DNA from: Phaeodactylum tricornutum CCAP 1055/1 | Taxonomy: Eukaryota; Bacillariophyta; Bacillariophyceae; Surirellales; Neidiaceae | Reading direction: 5' to 3' | Length of the DNA stretch: 64,000 bases | NCBI RefSeq assembly: GCF_000150955.2 | Contig: NC_011670.1 | Coordinates: 62,001-126,000 of the forward strand | In this document: positions 51,031 through 61,733 of the stretch, piece by piece | How positions within the stretch are numbered: the first letter of the stretch is position 1 | Layout: each line of letters opens with the position of its first letter | Made by a program: the position numbers and the translations under genes | Notes under the pieces: model-generated | What the model was told of the DNA's origin: nothing | Databases searched by the model: none | Seen by the model: the letters and a program-made list of their open reading frames with translations, nothing else

Positions 51031-53211
51031 ATGATCGCAACGAGGAGTAGTAGGAATTGCTCGACTACCCGTCGTGGGAAATGTCGACGGATCCTTGGAC
51101 TACGACGTCTCTTCCTCGGCGGGACTCTGTTGTTATGCTCCTGGACGACAATGACAACCACAACATCTACTCTGACGTGGGCCTACACACCATTGACTTG
51201 GATTTCGACGGCCGCTCAAGCACCCGTGTGGTCGCATCGTGGGAGATCCCCACGTGCACCACTCTCGGCTTCCCCCGGTGCCGATATTGAACAACCACCT
51301 CTCGACGACAATGACGACAACGACCAGAACTCCCGGGGGAGAACAACGGCATCGAAACCTTTGGTCGATCCGATCATCACCAACGGATTCGGAACTCGAT
51401 CGACCACCGATACATTCGGAACAACGAAAACGCCAACTTTACCAACACGAACATCAACCACGTCGTCGTTGTCTCCACCCCGTGGCAAGGTCAACGAAAT
51501 CGACTTTTGCATCGCCCCCGCCGACGTCTCCCTGTCCCGCGCCTACGGAAAATTGATGACGACAACCGCTGCCGCTGCCGACGCTCCTACCCTTTCGCTG
51601 ACCCGGGCTCTCAACAACGCGTCCAATCGTGCCGTCCGAAGGATTCTGCTCGCACGGTCTTGGCCCTCGGCGGAAGCCTTGAACGTCAGTCTCCGACGAG
51701 TCGCACAAGCCGAACGACAACAACAACAGGAACAGCAAAACGACCAACAAAAATCACAAGCCAACGGCAACGACAACGATATTCCTACCACCACATCCAA
51801 ATGTCCCGTCCCCCAACCCATACTCAACGTATTGACCCGCAAATCACGACGAAATGCCAACAACAACAACAACAATGCCATAACACCGCCGCAAGCACGG
51901 TCCCGTACGGACGCCGAGTACGTTGCTGATCAACTACAATCCTTCCGAGCTCGTTACGGTGAACTGGTGGGTTACGAATACGCTCATGATTACCTCGAAG
52001 CCGTCTTGAGTTTGGCCACTACTGGTATAGAGTCAGCACGATCAGTACAAGTACTACAAGACGGGATTTACGACGAGTCCTACAAACGAGTACTCGCCGT
52101 ACTAAATACCGTTGGAGTTAAATTTACCACAGACCCCGAAACCGGAAGACGAGCCATTGCCGATCTCCTCGTCGACCAAGATATTTCCCTTTCCATGCTT
52201 GATAAAATTCGTATTCAGCAAGAAGAAAGAGAGACGAAGTCGTCCGCGGCACTCTCTGACTTGCTGTCGGACAATAAAGAGGGAGACGACGACGTACTGA
52301 CCAATCAGGATCTGGGAGGTGTGTTACTGAGTGCCAAGGAGCCATCCATGACCAGACAACTAAATGTCCTTTCAAACATAGCCCAACGAGCGCTCCTCTT
52401 TGGCGGGGACCAAGAGTTGCTCGTGTTGGCCGAAACACTCGACGCGGATCGACAAGCCTTCGTGGAACGGTGGTATCCGGATACGGGAGGCGTTCAGGAA
52501 GACCTAGTCAACGAAACGCGTCCGGGTATCCAGTATCTCAACAATGTTATTCAGTTGCTACGCAACTGTTACACCAACGGCATGGTGAACAATCTGGATC
52601 CGCCCTTGCCCCTCTTGAAATCCTACGCCAACGCGTACGAGCGCCTGGTTGCCACCGCGGTGGAACTCGGCAGTGGCTACCTCAAACCAGTCGCGTCGGA
52701 TCGACCAGTCCCTATCCCGCGGAACGCCAAGGAAGAACTTGGACGCTTCGCGCTATGGGAATCCAACTTTCGTCAATCCACACCGGACGTTTCCTGTTAT
52801 CCGGAGGATCTAGAAGGTTCGTGGGAAGTCCGAGACGAAATTGGTGGGGAAACCATTGGTCTTTCCACCGTAGTATTGAAGGAACAAGGCTCTGTCGAAG
52901 TCGCGCTGCCTATGGAAGGGCTGCGTTGGCGTCTAGATCCCGGACCAACGCACTTGGATACATGCACCTTTCAAGTTTTGAGCAACGACGGGACTATTTT
53001 ACAGTACCGCGGTTTCATCGACCGAGGTGCCCGACTGGAGGCGCGCTTTTCCAAACGGCCCCTCCGCATCCGGGGGTCGGTGCAGTTTCAAATGAGGGAC
53101 GGGTCCATCGACTACTACAAGGACATGTTGCCGATTAACTATCGACAGGGAACCACTAAATTTGTCATGACCAAAATTCTGGGTGAAGGTCCTCGCACTA
53201 CAGCACAATAA
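51031..53211 (+). CDS. Large plastid-signal protein with C-terminal PAP/fibrillin-like domain
   Basis: 726 aa, ATG 51031. The N-terminus has a basic stretch, a hydrophobic segment (LRRLFLGGTLLLCSW) and a Thr-rich region, which could be a bipartite plastid presequence, though no clear ASAFAP motif is seen. The middle is Gln/Asn/Asp-rich, then helical (about 300-560). The C-terminal 130 residues are beta-rich: LEGSWEVRDEIGGETIGLS (about 592-610), GLRWRLDPGPTHLDTCTF, and VQFQMRDGSIDYYKDMLPIN. This pattern recalls the plastid lipid-associated (PAP/fibrillin) lipocalin-like fold, but the match is weak. Divergent from another plastid-signal protein. Confidence 0.65.
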   Translation: MIATRSSRNCSTTRRGKCRRILGLRRLFLGGTLLLCSWTTMTTTTSTLTWAYTPLTWISTAAQAPVWSHRGRSPRAPLSASPGADIEQPPLDDNDDNDQNSRGRTTASKPLVDPIITNGFGTRSTTDTFGTTKTPTLPTRTSTTSSLSPPRGKVNEIDFCIAPADVSLSRAYGKLMTTTAAAADAPTLSLTRALNNASNRAVRRILLARSWPSAEALNVSLRRVAQAERQQQQEQQNDQQKSQANGNDNDIPTTTSKCPVPQPILNVLTRKSRRNANNNNNNAITPPQARSRTDAEYVADQLQSFRARYGELVGYEYAHDYLEAVLSLATTGIESARSVQVLQDGIYDESYKRVLAVLNTVGVKFTTDPETGRRAIADLLVDQDISLSMLDKIRIQQEERETKSSAALSDLLSDNKEGDDDVLTNQDLGGVLLSAKEPSMTRQLNVLSNIAQRALLFGGDQELLVLAETLDADRQAFVERWYPDTGGVQEDLVNETRPGIQYLNNVIQLLRNCYTNGMVNNLDPPLPLLKSYANAYERLVATAVELGSGYLKPVASDRPVPIPRNAKEELGRFALWESNFRQSTPDVSCYPEDLEGSWEVRDEIGGETIGLSTVVLKEQGSVEVALPMEGLRWRLDPGPTHLDTCTFQVLSNDGTILQYRGFIDRGARLEARFSKRPLRIRGSVQFQMRDGSIDYYKDMLPINYRQGTTKFVMTKILGEGPRTTAQ

Positions 53212-53821
53212 ACCTAGGAATATGTCTGCAAATTTGGATGGTGCCAAATTGATGGCCTTTGCTATTTTAGATTTCTTCATTTCGGCGTCATCCGCGATGA
53301 GTTCGTGAAACACCCTATCGACTGCATGACAAAACGACTCAGAAAAACGGTCTTATGTTAGAGCCAAATGTGCGCTAGAATTTGGGTCGTGGACGACAGT
53401 CTCCGAGAAAGCAGCCTATTGGAAATTGGAGAAATGGTTGCTTACGAATGTATCTTTTCCCGCAACGGTTGCGGTCTGCGCGTTTGAGATGATATGAGGA
53501 CATTAAAATTCGTGGCGTACGTCAGGTGTTTCTCTTTACTGTTGATGTAGCAAGAGAGTGGCACCCACCACATGAAACAGTGGAAGTTGTACAGCAGGAG
53601 TCGTGGGTCGCCTCGCGTACCAAACGCCAGGCTACAATCTTGAAACACGATGCGCGTTCCACAACGGAGCGGTTTGGCAACGAATCCCACGTCACGACTC
53701 AATCTAAAAAATGACACCAAGCTTGCTCCTCGGCTCATAATTTTTTCATCCTTGGGTCGGATCTTGTAGTTCTGGCTTTCTAACGTTTCGCTTTCTTCAC
53801 TACTACTCAAACTCTTACAAC
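53212..53821. other. Intergenic region without recognised gene
   Basis: 610 bp between the PAP-like gene and the first MGCC tetraspan gene. Short frames without features; it includes the promoter of the latter. Confidence 0.5.
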
Positions 53822-54667
53822 ATGGGTTGCTGTGATGCGGATGGAAAAAGGGGTTGCTGGTACGAACGACGAAGAAAACGATGTTGTAATATTTCCTAGA
53901 GGAATATCTGGTCTGATTCCTTTTTTCTTGCAATGTACAGCTCTTATCCTCATGGACACATGTCGGCATTGGCTACATCCTTGGGAGTTCTTGCTTATAT
54001 CTTCACTCTTATTGCAACGCTTGGATGCCATTTTGTGAAAATCGATACGACTGCCAATGTATCCGAACTTTCGGGACTCCGAACCGATGCGTCAGTGGGT
54101 GTTGGGCTCTTCTCGTACGATAGGACCTATTCCTTTTCCGTGACGACTTGTGATGACTACACGTCTGACCAAATCGACTCATTTGATGGACCCTTTCGCG
54201 CCGCTCGCTTTTTTGGCTACCTCTCCAATACATTCAACGGGGTTGCCACGCTCATGCTAGTCGTGATGAGCTGCGTCAACTTTGGAAAAATAGTAGTCAA
54301 AGCCGTAGGCGTGTTGCTCTTGCTCGGATCCCTTTTTACGATGCTCACGTTTAACCTGTTTGCATCGGAGGTCTGTGACCTGAACTGCGAGTTTGGACGA
54401 GGTGCTGGGTATGCGATTGGCAGCTCCCTCACAGCCTTACTGACGGCTGTGATTGTCTTTTACGTTCCATCAATCGAAAAAGCTCTGGAGCTGCCTGAGA
54501 CGCCTCCTGTTGCAGGCTTGGTACATCCTACTTCAGCACCATCAACAGCTAACTCTGTCTCCGAGTCGTTCCTGTCCGAAGGTGTAAAGAAAGTGACAAA
54601 AACCACAATTCACCCAGATGGATCCACGACAGTCGAAGAAACTGTTGTCCGTATCGAAGATGCCTAG
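53822..54667 (+). CDS. MGCC-type four-helix membrane protein, copy 1 (two exons)
   Basis: Predicted CDS join(53822..53859,53941..54667), 254 aa. Exon 1 is only 38 nt and encodes MGCCDADGKRGC; the 81-nt intron (GTACGA...GTACAG) keeps frame. The MGCC start offers Gly-2 for myristoylation and Cys-3/4 for palmitoylation. Four membrane helices follow (about residues 20-42, 100-123, 130-150, 165-190), with a lumenal loop of about 50 residues after helix 1 carrying GVGLFSYD and paired Cys, and Cys also in ASEVCDLNCEFG. The tail ends VTKTTIHPDGSTTVEETV, a repeat-like acidic/Thr segment. The layout resembles tetraspanin/claudin-like proteins, but no CCG motif is present. A paralogue lies at 63 kb. Confidence 0.78.
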
Positions 54668-54979
54668 AAAAGTATCGAACGAAAATTTCGAAGTGTTTAC
54701 TTTCTCTGTCTCCTTTTTCCATAAGTAAAAATTTGTTTTTGTGCAATTTGAAAATGCTATATTCCAGGACGGCTCCCTGAGCTTATATTAGGTAGAGAAG
54801 TCGAGATAGACAAACGAACTCATGAGGCGCACTTGCTTTTTCGCTCACAGTTTTAGTGTCCCTTTGACCGCTTTACTAATTCTTTTTTAATTATTATTAG
54901 ATCCTTGGTATGTTCGGCATTCACTTCATCAGAATAGCTGTCGTGTTGCCCTTCGTTGCGGTATACGTTGACAGAGTCG
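54668..54979. other. Spacer between MGCC copy 1 and the Copia element
   Basis: 312 bp, AT-rich, no gene. Contains the 3' end of copy 1 and the left insertion flank. Confidence 0.5.
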
Positions 54980-55675
54980 TGATAAATTATAGCCACACAA
55001 TGCTACAATTTGATACTACGTTGTAGATAGAATTGCTTAGCCTTAGCATTGTTTGTTGGAACATCTATCTAGGATTCACTAGCTCTAGATCTTGGCCTCG
55101 TTGCCATTTCCTTTTTCCTGGCTCTGTCGTAGGACAGACGCAGTGGCCAGACGACTGTCCTCGTCGGGTTCATTACCCGTGTGTGGCATGCCGGAGGAAA
55201 ATACGAAGCGTCTCATAGGAAACCAAATATTTGCGTTATGCACCCAAATGTTTGCAACATACACAACTCTGGTTCCGTTGCATGAGGCGTATAAGACGAC
55301 TCGTCTTATCAAACCTGATATGCTAGGAACGAAATATTCCTGATTACCATACGGTTTCCCTAGATGAAAGTTGTCAACAGATACTGTTGGCACCATCCGA
55401 ACTCGATGGTTTGGCGATCACATAGGTGATCCAATCATCTCGACAAAAACTATGTCAATGGTTCGATAGCCAGTACATTGGCTACGGGGTTTCTACGTTC
55501 GTACATTCTGTTTCCAACACAAAAGGTTTCATTTTGGAATCTATATTTTAGTCTCACAATCTCAATCTAAAAACCTACCGATTAAAACAATCGGAGCCTC
55601 TACGAGGCTTTCCCCCCAACTTCTACTCTTTCGTCGTATTCTACAAATACACTCGTAAGCAGGTAGAACTTATCA
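54980..55675 (+). repeat. 5' LTR of the Copia element
   Basis: 696 bp, TGATAA...TTATCA. It matches the 3' LTR over its full length as far as read by eye. It should carry the element's promoter; no TATA box is claimed. Confidence 0.95.
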
Positions 55676-55732
55676 GTTTACTCAGACCCAACCCAGCTCT
55701 AATTTTTTGAGTTTTTGAAACCTCGACAACGA

Positions 55733-58700
55733 ATGCGTCGTCCGAGGAAGGTCACTCCCGCTGTTCCGGCCCCTGCCGCAGCGACGGACTCACCGGCTGA
55801 TGCCGCGTCCGCATCCAAAGAGGATGAGGAGTTCGGAGGATTCGACTCCTCCGACGGTGAGGAGCCTTCGGGCACCGCACCGCCATCGCCAGCATCTTCG
55901 GATGATGAAGGTGATGGCAAAAAGACTGCAAAGCCTTTGGCTCGCAGCAAGAACACGTCTGACGAAGTCAGTGTGATCGAGAAAAGCGTCATCGACGCAG
56001 AGCCTCACTTGTCTAAAGACAGTGACGGTCTCGACTCCGTTCCTCGGCAAGACCGTGTTGAACGAAAGGCCTTGATGGTCGTCCTCCGTGACGTCATCTG
56101 TGTTCCATTGTCAGTTGCGGCTGCAATGTTGAACAACGGCATTAAATCATCTGATGATTTCCGTCTTCTCACGAAGGAGGACATCAATGATCTCTGCATG
56201 CGGCTCAAAATGGGCTCCATGCATACCAAGCGAATACTCGTCTTCGCCAAATGGATGCATCACGCACCCAACTCAGTCGATGTCGCCAAAGAGTTCACGG
56301 CTTCCGTGCTACGCTTTGAGATGATGACTAGAGCCGCGGCGTCGTATGATAATGTGACTACGACGGCTGCAAAGGCTGAAAAATCGGCTACTAGCCTCTT
56401 GCCTGAACCGTTTGATGGTTCGCAGAAAAAGTGGCTCACTTTTCGTTACGGTTTCGAAGCGTGGGCAGGCGCAAGTGGGTCCACTTTTACCGCGTGCATC
56501 GCGCACCATTCGGATCGGTATTCGAAAGCCGACCCAACCGGACCCCATACGTCGCCCCGTGACGTTTCAGATTTGTTTGCACTCTCCCCAGTTGTCAACA
56601 TCACCAGGAACGCAACAATCTTCTATACTCTCATGTCGCTAACCAGCGCTGGGGACGCCTGGGGACTTGTTGAGCCCCACGAGCACACTAAGGACGGACG
56701 CAGTGCCTGGATTTCTCTATGTGCCTTCTATGAAGGAACGAGCCAAGTGGGTCTCACTACCGAGCAGGCTCGCGCGACAGTTATGGAGTCGGTGTATACA
56801 GGACTGTCCAAACAGTTTTCCTTCACCAAATATGTCGCTCGGCATATTTCTGCCAACAATGCCCTTTTGCGTAACAAGGAGGGCTATTCGGACGCTCAGA
56901 AAACGAATTTCTTTCTTAAAGGGATTACTGATCCGGCACTCCTTCCTTATAAGGCAACTGCCGAAGCGCGACTCGATGACTGGAATTTTAATCGGGTCGT
57001 CAACTACATGCGTACGTCCGCGACGAAACTCAGTTCCAAGGACAGAAGCGACTCACGGAACGTACGTCAGACAAAGACCACTGGCAGAGCCACCGGCAAC
57101 CAACGTGGTAACGACAACAAACGGCGTGGCTCGTCCAACCGTCCGTCGAACAAGGGGGCTGAGAAACCTTCCCGCCCTCATAAACACGTCTTACCTCCTG
57201 AGCTGTGGGAAGCCCTAACCCCAGCTATCAGGGAGAGTATCTTGAGCGCAAAACGCAGTATTGCACCCCCTGGCCGTGAGGCCAAAAGGGCTAAATCCTC
57301 AGATACAGATAACTCTAGTTCAACCGTTGAATCTTATTCACAACTGCCTAGTAGTAAAAAACCTATTCGTAAACATACATGCGAAGATCACGTCCAAGTA
57401 GATTCCAGTACCCCTGAAACCCTACTTCGTGACGCACCCACAGACATTTCACCCCACGTCACCACCAAAAAAGTGACATTTGGTGCAGGTGTCCTCTTTG
57501 GTCGGTACGCTAATCGCGTATCGTTGAATCGTATGGTCCGCTCCGGCAGTCATTTCGATCAAGCCCCTTGGCGCAAGTCGGATTTCCGACTTAACGATGC
57601 GACACTAGTTCGTATTCGTCAGAACCGCTCACGCGGAACAAAAACTCCCACCAATTATGGTGAAGCGGTAATTGACACTGGTGCAGACACCGTCTGCGTC
57701 GGTGCCGGGTACTCTGTATTGTCATACACGGGTCGATCAGTCAGCCTTCGCGGTTTTCATGATGACGGTGAAACGTTTGAACGGATTCCGGTTGTCACGG
57801 CGGCAACCGCCTATGATTATGACGACGGAACAACCGTGATTCTCATCTTTCATGAGGCACTGAACCTCGGGCCCACACAGACCACCTCGCTCATTAATTT
57901 GAATCAAATCCGACATGCCGGACATCAAACCGATGACATTCCAAAATTTTTGTCGCAAGGCAAATCCCTTCACGGCATCGAAACTCTCGACGGTGATTAT
58001 ATCCCGTTTGAGCTCAAAGGTCGTGCATCCCTGTTGTATTCTCGCGTACCTACTCAACATGAGCTTGACAACTGTCAGCACATTGATCTCACTTGCGATC
58101 AACCATGGGACCCCAACAGTAAAGATTGGGAAGAAAATGAAGCAAAGTACACGCGACACGATCGTTCTCGTCGTGCCTGCTACACCGACAGCGTACCGGT
58201 TGACATTCTCCCGGATTGGCCTCCACTACCCGTTTCCCCTGGATCCGTTGTACCGGATTTCCATAACCGTGTCATGAACCCTCGCGACATCGTTCGCGAA
58301 ATCAAATACGCCACTATCGGTGCGTCCATATCCAGCCCTCGGGTGTTGGACGTCGACCGCGATAAATTACGGCGAATTCTCGGACATGTGCCGATGGAAG
58401 TAGTTGAGCGTACTCTTACCGCCACTACACAACTAGCGGAGCGCACGGGCGAAATGCCTTTGCATCGTCGTTATAAAACCAAGTTTGAACAACTTCGGTA
58501 TCGACGTTTGAAATGCACACTTTATAGTGATACTTTTAAATCCTCTATAAAATCCTCGCGTGGACATACCCATACTCAGGGTTTTGTCTGTGGTGACTCT
58601 TACTTTATCTATCATTACCTAATGAAAGCAGAGTCCGCGGCAGACCAGGGTCTCGCCGAATTCATCCACAACATCGGTATTCCTGCACAATTGCACACCG

Positions 58701-61642
58701 ATAACGCGAAAGTGGAAACACTTAGCAAATGGAAAAAATTAACTTCCAGTCACTGGATAAAGACGACGGTCACTGAACCCTACTCTCCGTGGCAAAATCG
58801 TTGCGAACACGAATTTGGTGCTGCGCGCATTCACACGCGCCTCGTTCTCGAAACCACCAAGTGTCCCGAACAATTATGGGACTACGCCCTTGCCTACGTC
58901 ATTTTCGTACGTAACCACACGGCACGAAAAGCGCTGGCCTGGATCACGCCTATTACTGCGATGACTGGCGACACCCATGATATTTCTGAAATCCTGGTTT
59001 TCGAATTTTTCGAACCAGTTCAGTATTTTGACAATCCTGATGTCAAATTTCCACAGAATAAAGCCAAAGTCGGCCGTTGGTTAGGTATTGCCACCAATGT
59101 GGGCCAAGCCTTGTGCTACCATATTTTGACGGACAAGGGTACTGTAATCACTCGATCTACTGTTACACCTCTCCAAAACCTCGATTCGTCTGCTCTGCAG
59201 ACTGCCCTCGCTACTTTTGACGCCACCATAAGGGAGATTTATCAGCCTTCTGATTTCGCCCTCGGTAACAAAATCAAAGCGCCGGCTTTCCGCCGTGACG
59301 AAGCGATGAAAGTCGCTCGGCGATCCGACGATCCCGGCGATGGCAACACCCGTAACAGACACGTGTTATACGATCTGAACGAAGGGGATGACCATATTCA
59401 ACTGGATCCCGGGCTCACGGTTGACGATTTCTTCGAGAACGACTCACCGGATCAGGACCCCACCTCCTTAATTATTGGTACTGACGTTCTACTCACTTCG
59501 GGTGCGGTTCAGCGCCAGGGCCGAGTTACCAAGCGCGATCGCGACGGTACTCCAGTCCCTAACGACGACCCTGGAAATTTCGTCGTCGAATTCGACGACG
59601 GTACCGAGGAAGTCCACGGTTACCAAGCTCTCCTTGATGCTGTTTATAAGCAGGTCGATGATGACGGAAATGAATGGTATACCTTTGATGATATTGTCGA
59701 TCATCAAAAACGCCCCCGCGGTGGTCGGGGACGTACGCGTGGATGGTTTCTACGCGTAAAATGGGCCAACGGTGAATTTACCTGGGAGCCCCTCACCTCT
59801 TTGAAGGAGAGCAATCCCTACCCGGTGGCCAAATATGCGGCCGACCACGATCTCTTATCCGAACATGCCTTTTCTTATTGGGCTCCCACCGTGCTGAAAA
59901 AGGCCGATCGATGGATCCGTGCTGCCAAGACGCGAAAAAAGAAAAATCGATACAAATACGGAATAGAAGTCCCTCGCAACGTACCCCACGCTTACGAATT
60001 GGACAAGCAGAACGGCAATCACCTCTGGCGCGATGCAATTCGCAAAGAAATGGATACACTTGAGAGCATGAAAACCTTCACTATCAAGGATAAGGGAGAA
60101 CGAGCGCCCTCCGACTACAAAAGAATCCCCATGTGGATCATTTTCGATGTAAAAATGGATTTCCGGCGTAAAGCCCGACTCGTCGCCGGCGGACACGTCA
60201 CCGACCCACCAGACGAAGATACTTACTCTAGCGTCGCCTCCCGCGAGAGCGTACGCCTTGGCTTCCTCCTTGCAAGCCTCAATAACCTTGACCTTGTGTC
60301 AGTTGACATCGGAAATGCATACGTCAATGCCGATTGTCGCGAAAAAGTCTTCTCAATCGCCGGGCCCGAGTTCGGTGAACACGAAGGCAAAGTCGTATTA
60401 ATCGCGAAAGCGTTATATGGCCTCAAGTCAAGCGGTGCCGCATGGCATTCTCATCTTGCACAAAACCTCAGATTCCTGGGTTTTGTATCGTCTAAAGCGG
60501 ACCCTGATATGTGGTTTCGTAAGGCACAAAGGCTTGACAAAACTGAATATTATGAATATATTATCAGTTACGTCGACGATTTAACAATCGTTTCAGCCGA
60601 TACTAAAGCAATTTTAAAAGCGCTTGAAAATATCCCTTATACACTTAAGGGCGGTTCTGCACCCAGAACATTTCTGGGGGCAACCACCGGAGTGCATACA
60701 TTTAACGATGGCACCAAAGCGTGGTACATGTCTGCAAAACAGTACTTAACAAACGCAATTCTCAACATCGAGCAGACGCTCGGTGAAAAACTGCCTAGCA
60801 GCAGTCGCATCGTGACCCCGCTTCCTCACGGATATCACCCTGAGTTAGATACATCGGGTTACCTCACCGATGACCGCACGAACTACTATATGAGCCTAAT
60901 TGGCATTCTACTATGGACGTCGGAACTCGGTCGGATCGACATCACTCAAGAAGTCGGTTTAATGTCTCGCTTCAATGCAAGACCACGTATCGGACATTAT
61001 AATGCTGTCCTTCGCATGTTCGGTTACCTCAAACGTCACCTGAACTCCAAACTCGTCTGCGACCCGCACACGCGCGATTTTTCGCATATTAACTTTGTCA
61101 ACCCTTCTTGGAAAGAACAATACCCCGACGCACAAGAAGAATTGCCCCCGGATATGCCCCCACCTTTAGGGCGCGCTGTGCAAGTTTCTGTCTTTGTCGA
61201 CGCTGCCCACGCAGATTGCCACGTCACGCGACGTTCCACTACGGGCATACTCGCTTTTATCAATGGCACACCAATTCGTTGGTACTCTAAGAGACAAAAC
61301 ACAGTCGAAGCCTCGACTTACGGATCTGAATTTGTTGCTATGCGCATCGCTTCCGAAATGATCATTACATTGCGTTACAACCTACGTGTCCTTGGTATAC
61401 CTATTGACGGTCCCGCAAATGTATTTTGTGACAACATGAGTGTTGTCACCAGTGCGACGATTCCCTCGTCCGTACTCAAGAAAAAGCATAATGCTATTTC
61501 TTATCACAAGGTTCGCGAAAGCATTGCTAGCGGGGCAATGCGGATCGCACATGAACCTACCGGCTCAAATTTGGCCGACACGTTGACGAAATGCCTACCT
61601 GGTCCACAACACAAATTCCTCGTTCGTCACATACTTTATTGA
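55733..61642 (+). CDS. Copia gag-pol polyprotein
   Basis: 1,969 aa from ATG 55733 as one uninterrupted frame. Residues 1 to about 500 are the gag region, with an Asp/Ser/Pro-rich start and a basic end; no CCHC zinc knuckle is seen. Aspartic protease has VIDTGADTVCVG near 644. Integrase spans about 880-1110, with acidic catalytic residues in a GDSYF segment, a HTDNAKVE segment and a CEHEFG segment. A chromodomain-like stretch (VKWANGEFTWEPL) lies near 1340. Reverse transcriptase has the SYVDDLTI box near 1611, and RNase H has a VFVDAAHAD segment near 1820. Gag and Pol share one frame, as in many Copia elements. Confidence 0.93.
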   Translation: MRRPRKVTPAVPAPAAATDSPADAASASKEDEEFGGFDSSDGEEPSGTAPPSPASSDDEGDGKKTAKPLARSKNTSDEVSVIEKSVIDAEPHLSKDSDGLDSVPRQDRVERKALMVVLRDVICVPLSVAAAMLNNGIKSSDDFRLLTKEDINDLCMRLKMGSMHTKRILVFAKWMHHAPNSVDVAKEFTASVLRFEMMTRAAASYDNVTTTAAKAEKSATSLLPEPFDGSQKKWLTFRYGFEAWAGASGSTFTACIAHHSDRYSKADPTGPHTSPRDVSDLFALSPVVNITRNATIFYTLMSLTSAGDAWGLVEPHEHTKDGRSAWISLCAFYEGTSQVGLTTEQARATVMESVYTGLSKQFSFTKYVARHISANNALLRNKEGYSDAQKTNFFLKGITDPALLPYKATAEARLDDWNFNRVVNYMRTSATKLSSKDRSDSRNVRQTKTTGRATGNQRGNDNKRRGSSNRPSNKGAEKPSRPHKHVLPPELWEALTPAIRESILSAKRSIAPPGREAKRAKSSDTDNSSSTVESYSQLPSSKKPIRKHTCEDHVQVDSSTPETLLRDAPTDISPHVTTKKVTFGAGVLFGRYANRVSLNRMVRSGSHFDQAPWRKSDFRLNDATLVRIRQNRSRGTKTPTNYGEAVIDTGADTVCVGAGYSVLSYTGRSVSLRGFHDDGETFERIPVVTAATAYDYDDGTTVILIFHEALNLGPTQTTSLINLNQIRHAGHQTDDIPKFLSQGKSLHGIETLDGDYIPFELKGRASLLYSRVPTQHELDNCQHIDLTCDQPWDPNSKDWEENEAKYTRHDRSRRACYTDSVPVDILPDWPPLPVSPGSVVPDFHNRVMNPRDIVREIKYATIGASISSPRVLDVDRDKLRRILGHVPMEVVERTLTATTQLAERTGEMPLHRRYKTKFEQLRYRRLKCTLYSDTFKSSIKSSRGHTHTQGFVCGDSYFIYHYLMKAESAADQGLAEFIHNIGIPAQLHTDNAKVETLSKWKKLTSSHWIKTTVTEPYSPWQNRCEHEFGAARIHTRLVLETTKCPEQLWDYALAYVIFVRNHTARKALAWITPITAMTGDTHDISEILVFEFFEPVQYFDNPDVKFPQNKAKVGRWLGIATNVGQALCYHILTDKGTVITRSTVTPLQNLDSSALQTALATFDATIREIYQPSDFALGNKIKAPAFRRDEAMKVARRSDDPGDGNTRNRHVLYDLNEGDDHIQLDPGLTVDDFFENDSPDQDPTSLIIGTDVLLTSGAVQRQGRVTKRDRDGTPVPNDDPGNFVVEFDDGTEEVHGYQALLDAVYKQVDDDGNEWYTFDDIVDHQKRPRGGRGRTRGWFLRVKWANGEFTWEPLTSLKESNPYPVAKYAADHDLLSEHAFSYWAPTVLKKADRWIRAAKTRKKKNRYKYGIEVPRNVPHAYELDKQNGNHLWRDAIRKEMDTLESMKTFTIKDKGERAPSDYKRIPMWIIFDVKMDFRRKARLVAGGHVTDPPDEDTYSSVASRESVRLGFLLASLNNLDLVSVDIGNAYVNADCREKVFSIAGPEFGEHEGKVVLIAKALYGLKSSGAAWHSHLAQNLRFLGFVSSKADPDMWFRKAQRLDKTEYYEYIISYVDDLTIVSADTKAILKALENIPYTLKGGSAPRTFLGATTGVHTFNDGTKAWYMSAKQYLTNAILNIEQTLGEKLPSSSRIVTPLPHGYHPELDTSGYLTDDRTNYYMSLIGILLWTSELGRIDITQEVGLMSRFNARPRIGHYNAVLRMFGYLKRHLNSKLVCDPHTRDFSHINFVNPSWKEQYPDAQEELPPDMPPPLGRAVQVSVFVDAAHADCHVTRRSTTGILAFINGTPIRWYSKRQNTVEASTYGSEFVAMRIASEMIITLRYNLRVLGIPIDGPANVFCDNMSVVTSATIPSSVLKKKHNAISYHKVRESIASGAMRIAHEPTGSNLADTLTKCLPGPQHKFLVRHILY

Positions 61643-61733
61643 CCCAAGGGCAATAAGACCTTCGCTTTTCAAATTTTTTGGAACCAATCTTTCGCCCGGA
61701 TTTTGTACTCCCGGACTACAAGATTGAAGGGAG

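Noticed and set aside
55033-55396. Small open frames inside the LTRs (both copies)
   Set aside because: They repeat identically because the LTRs are duplicates; no coding evidence.
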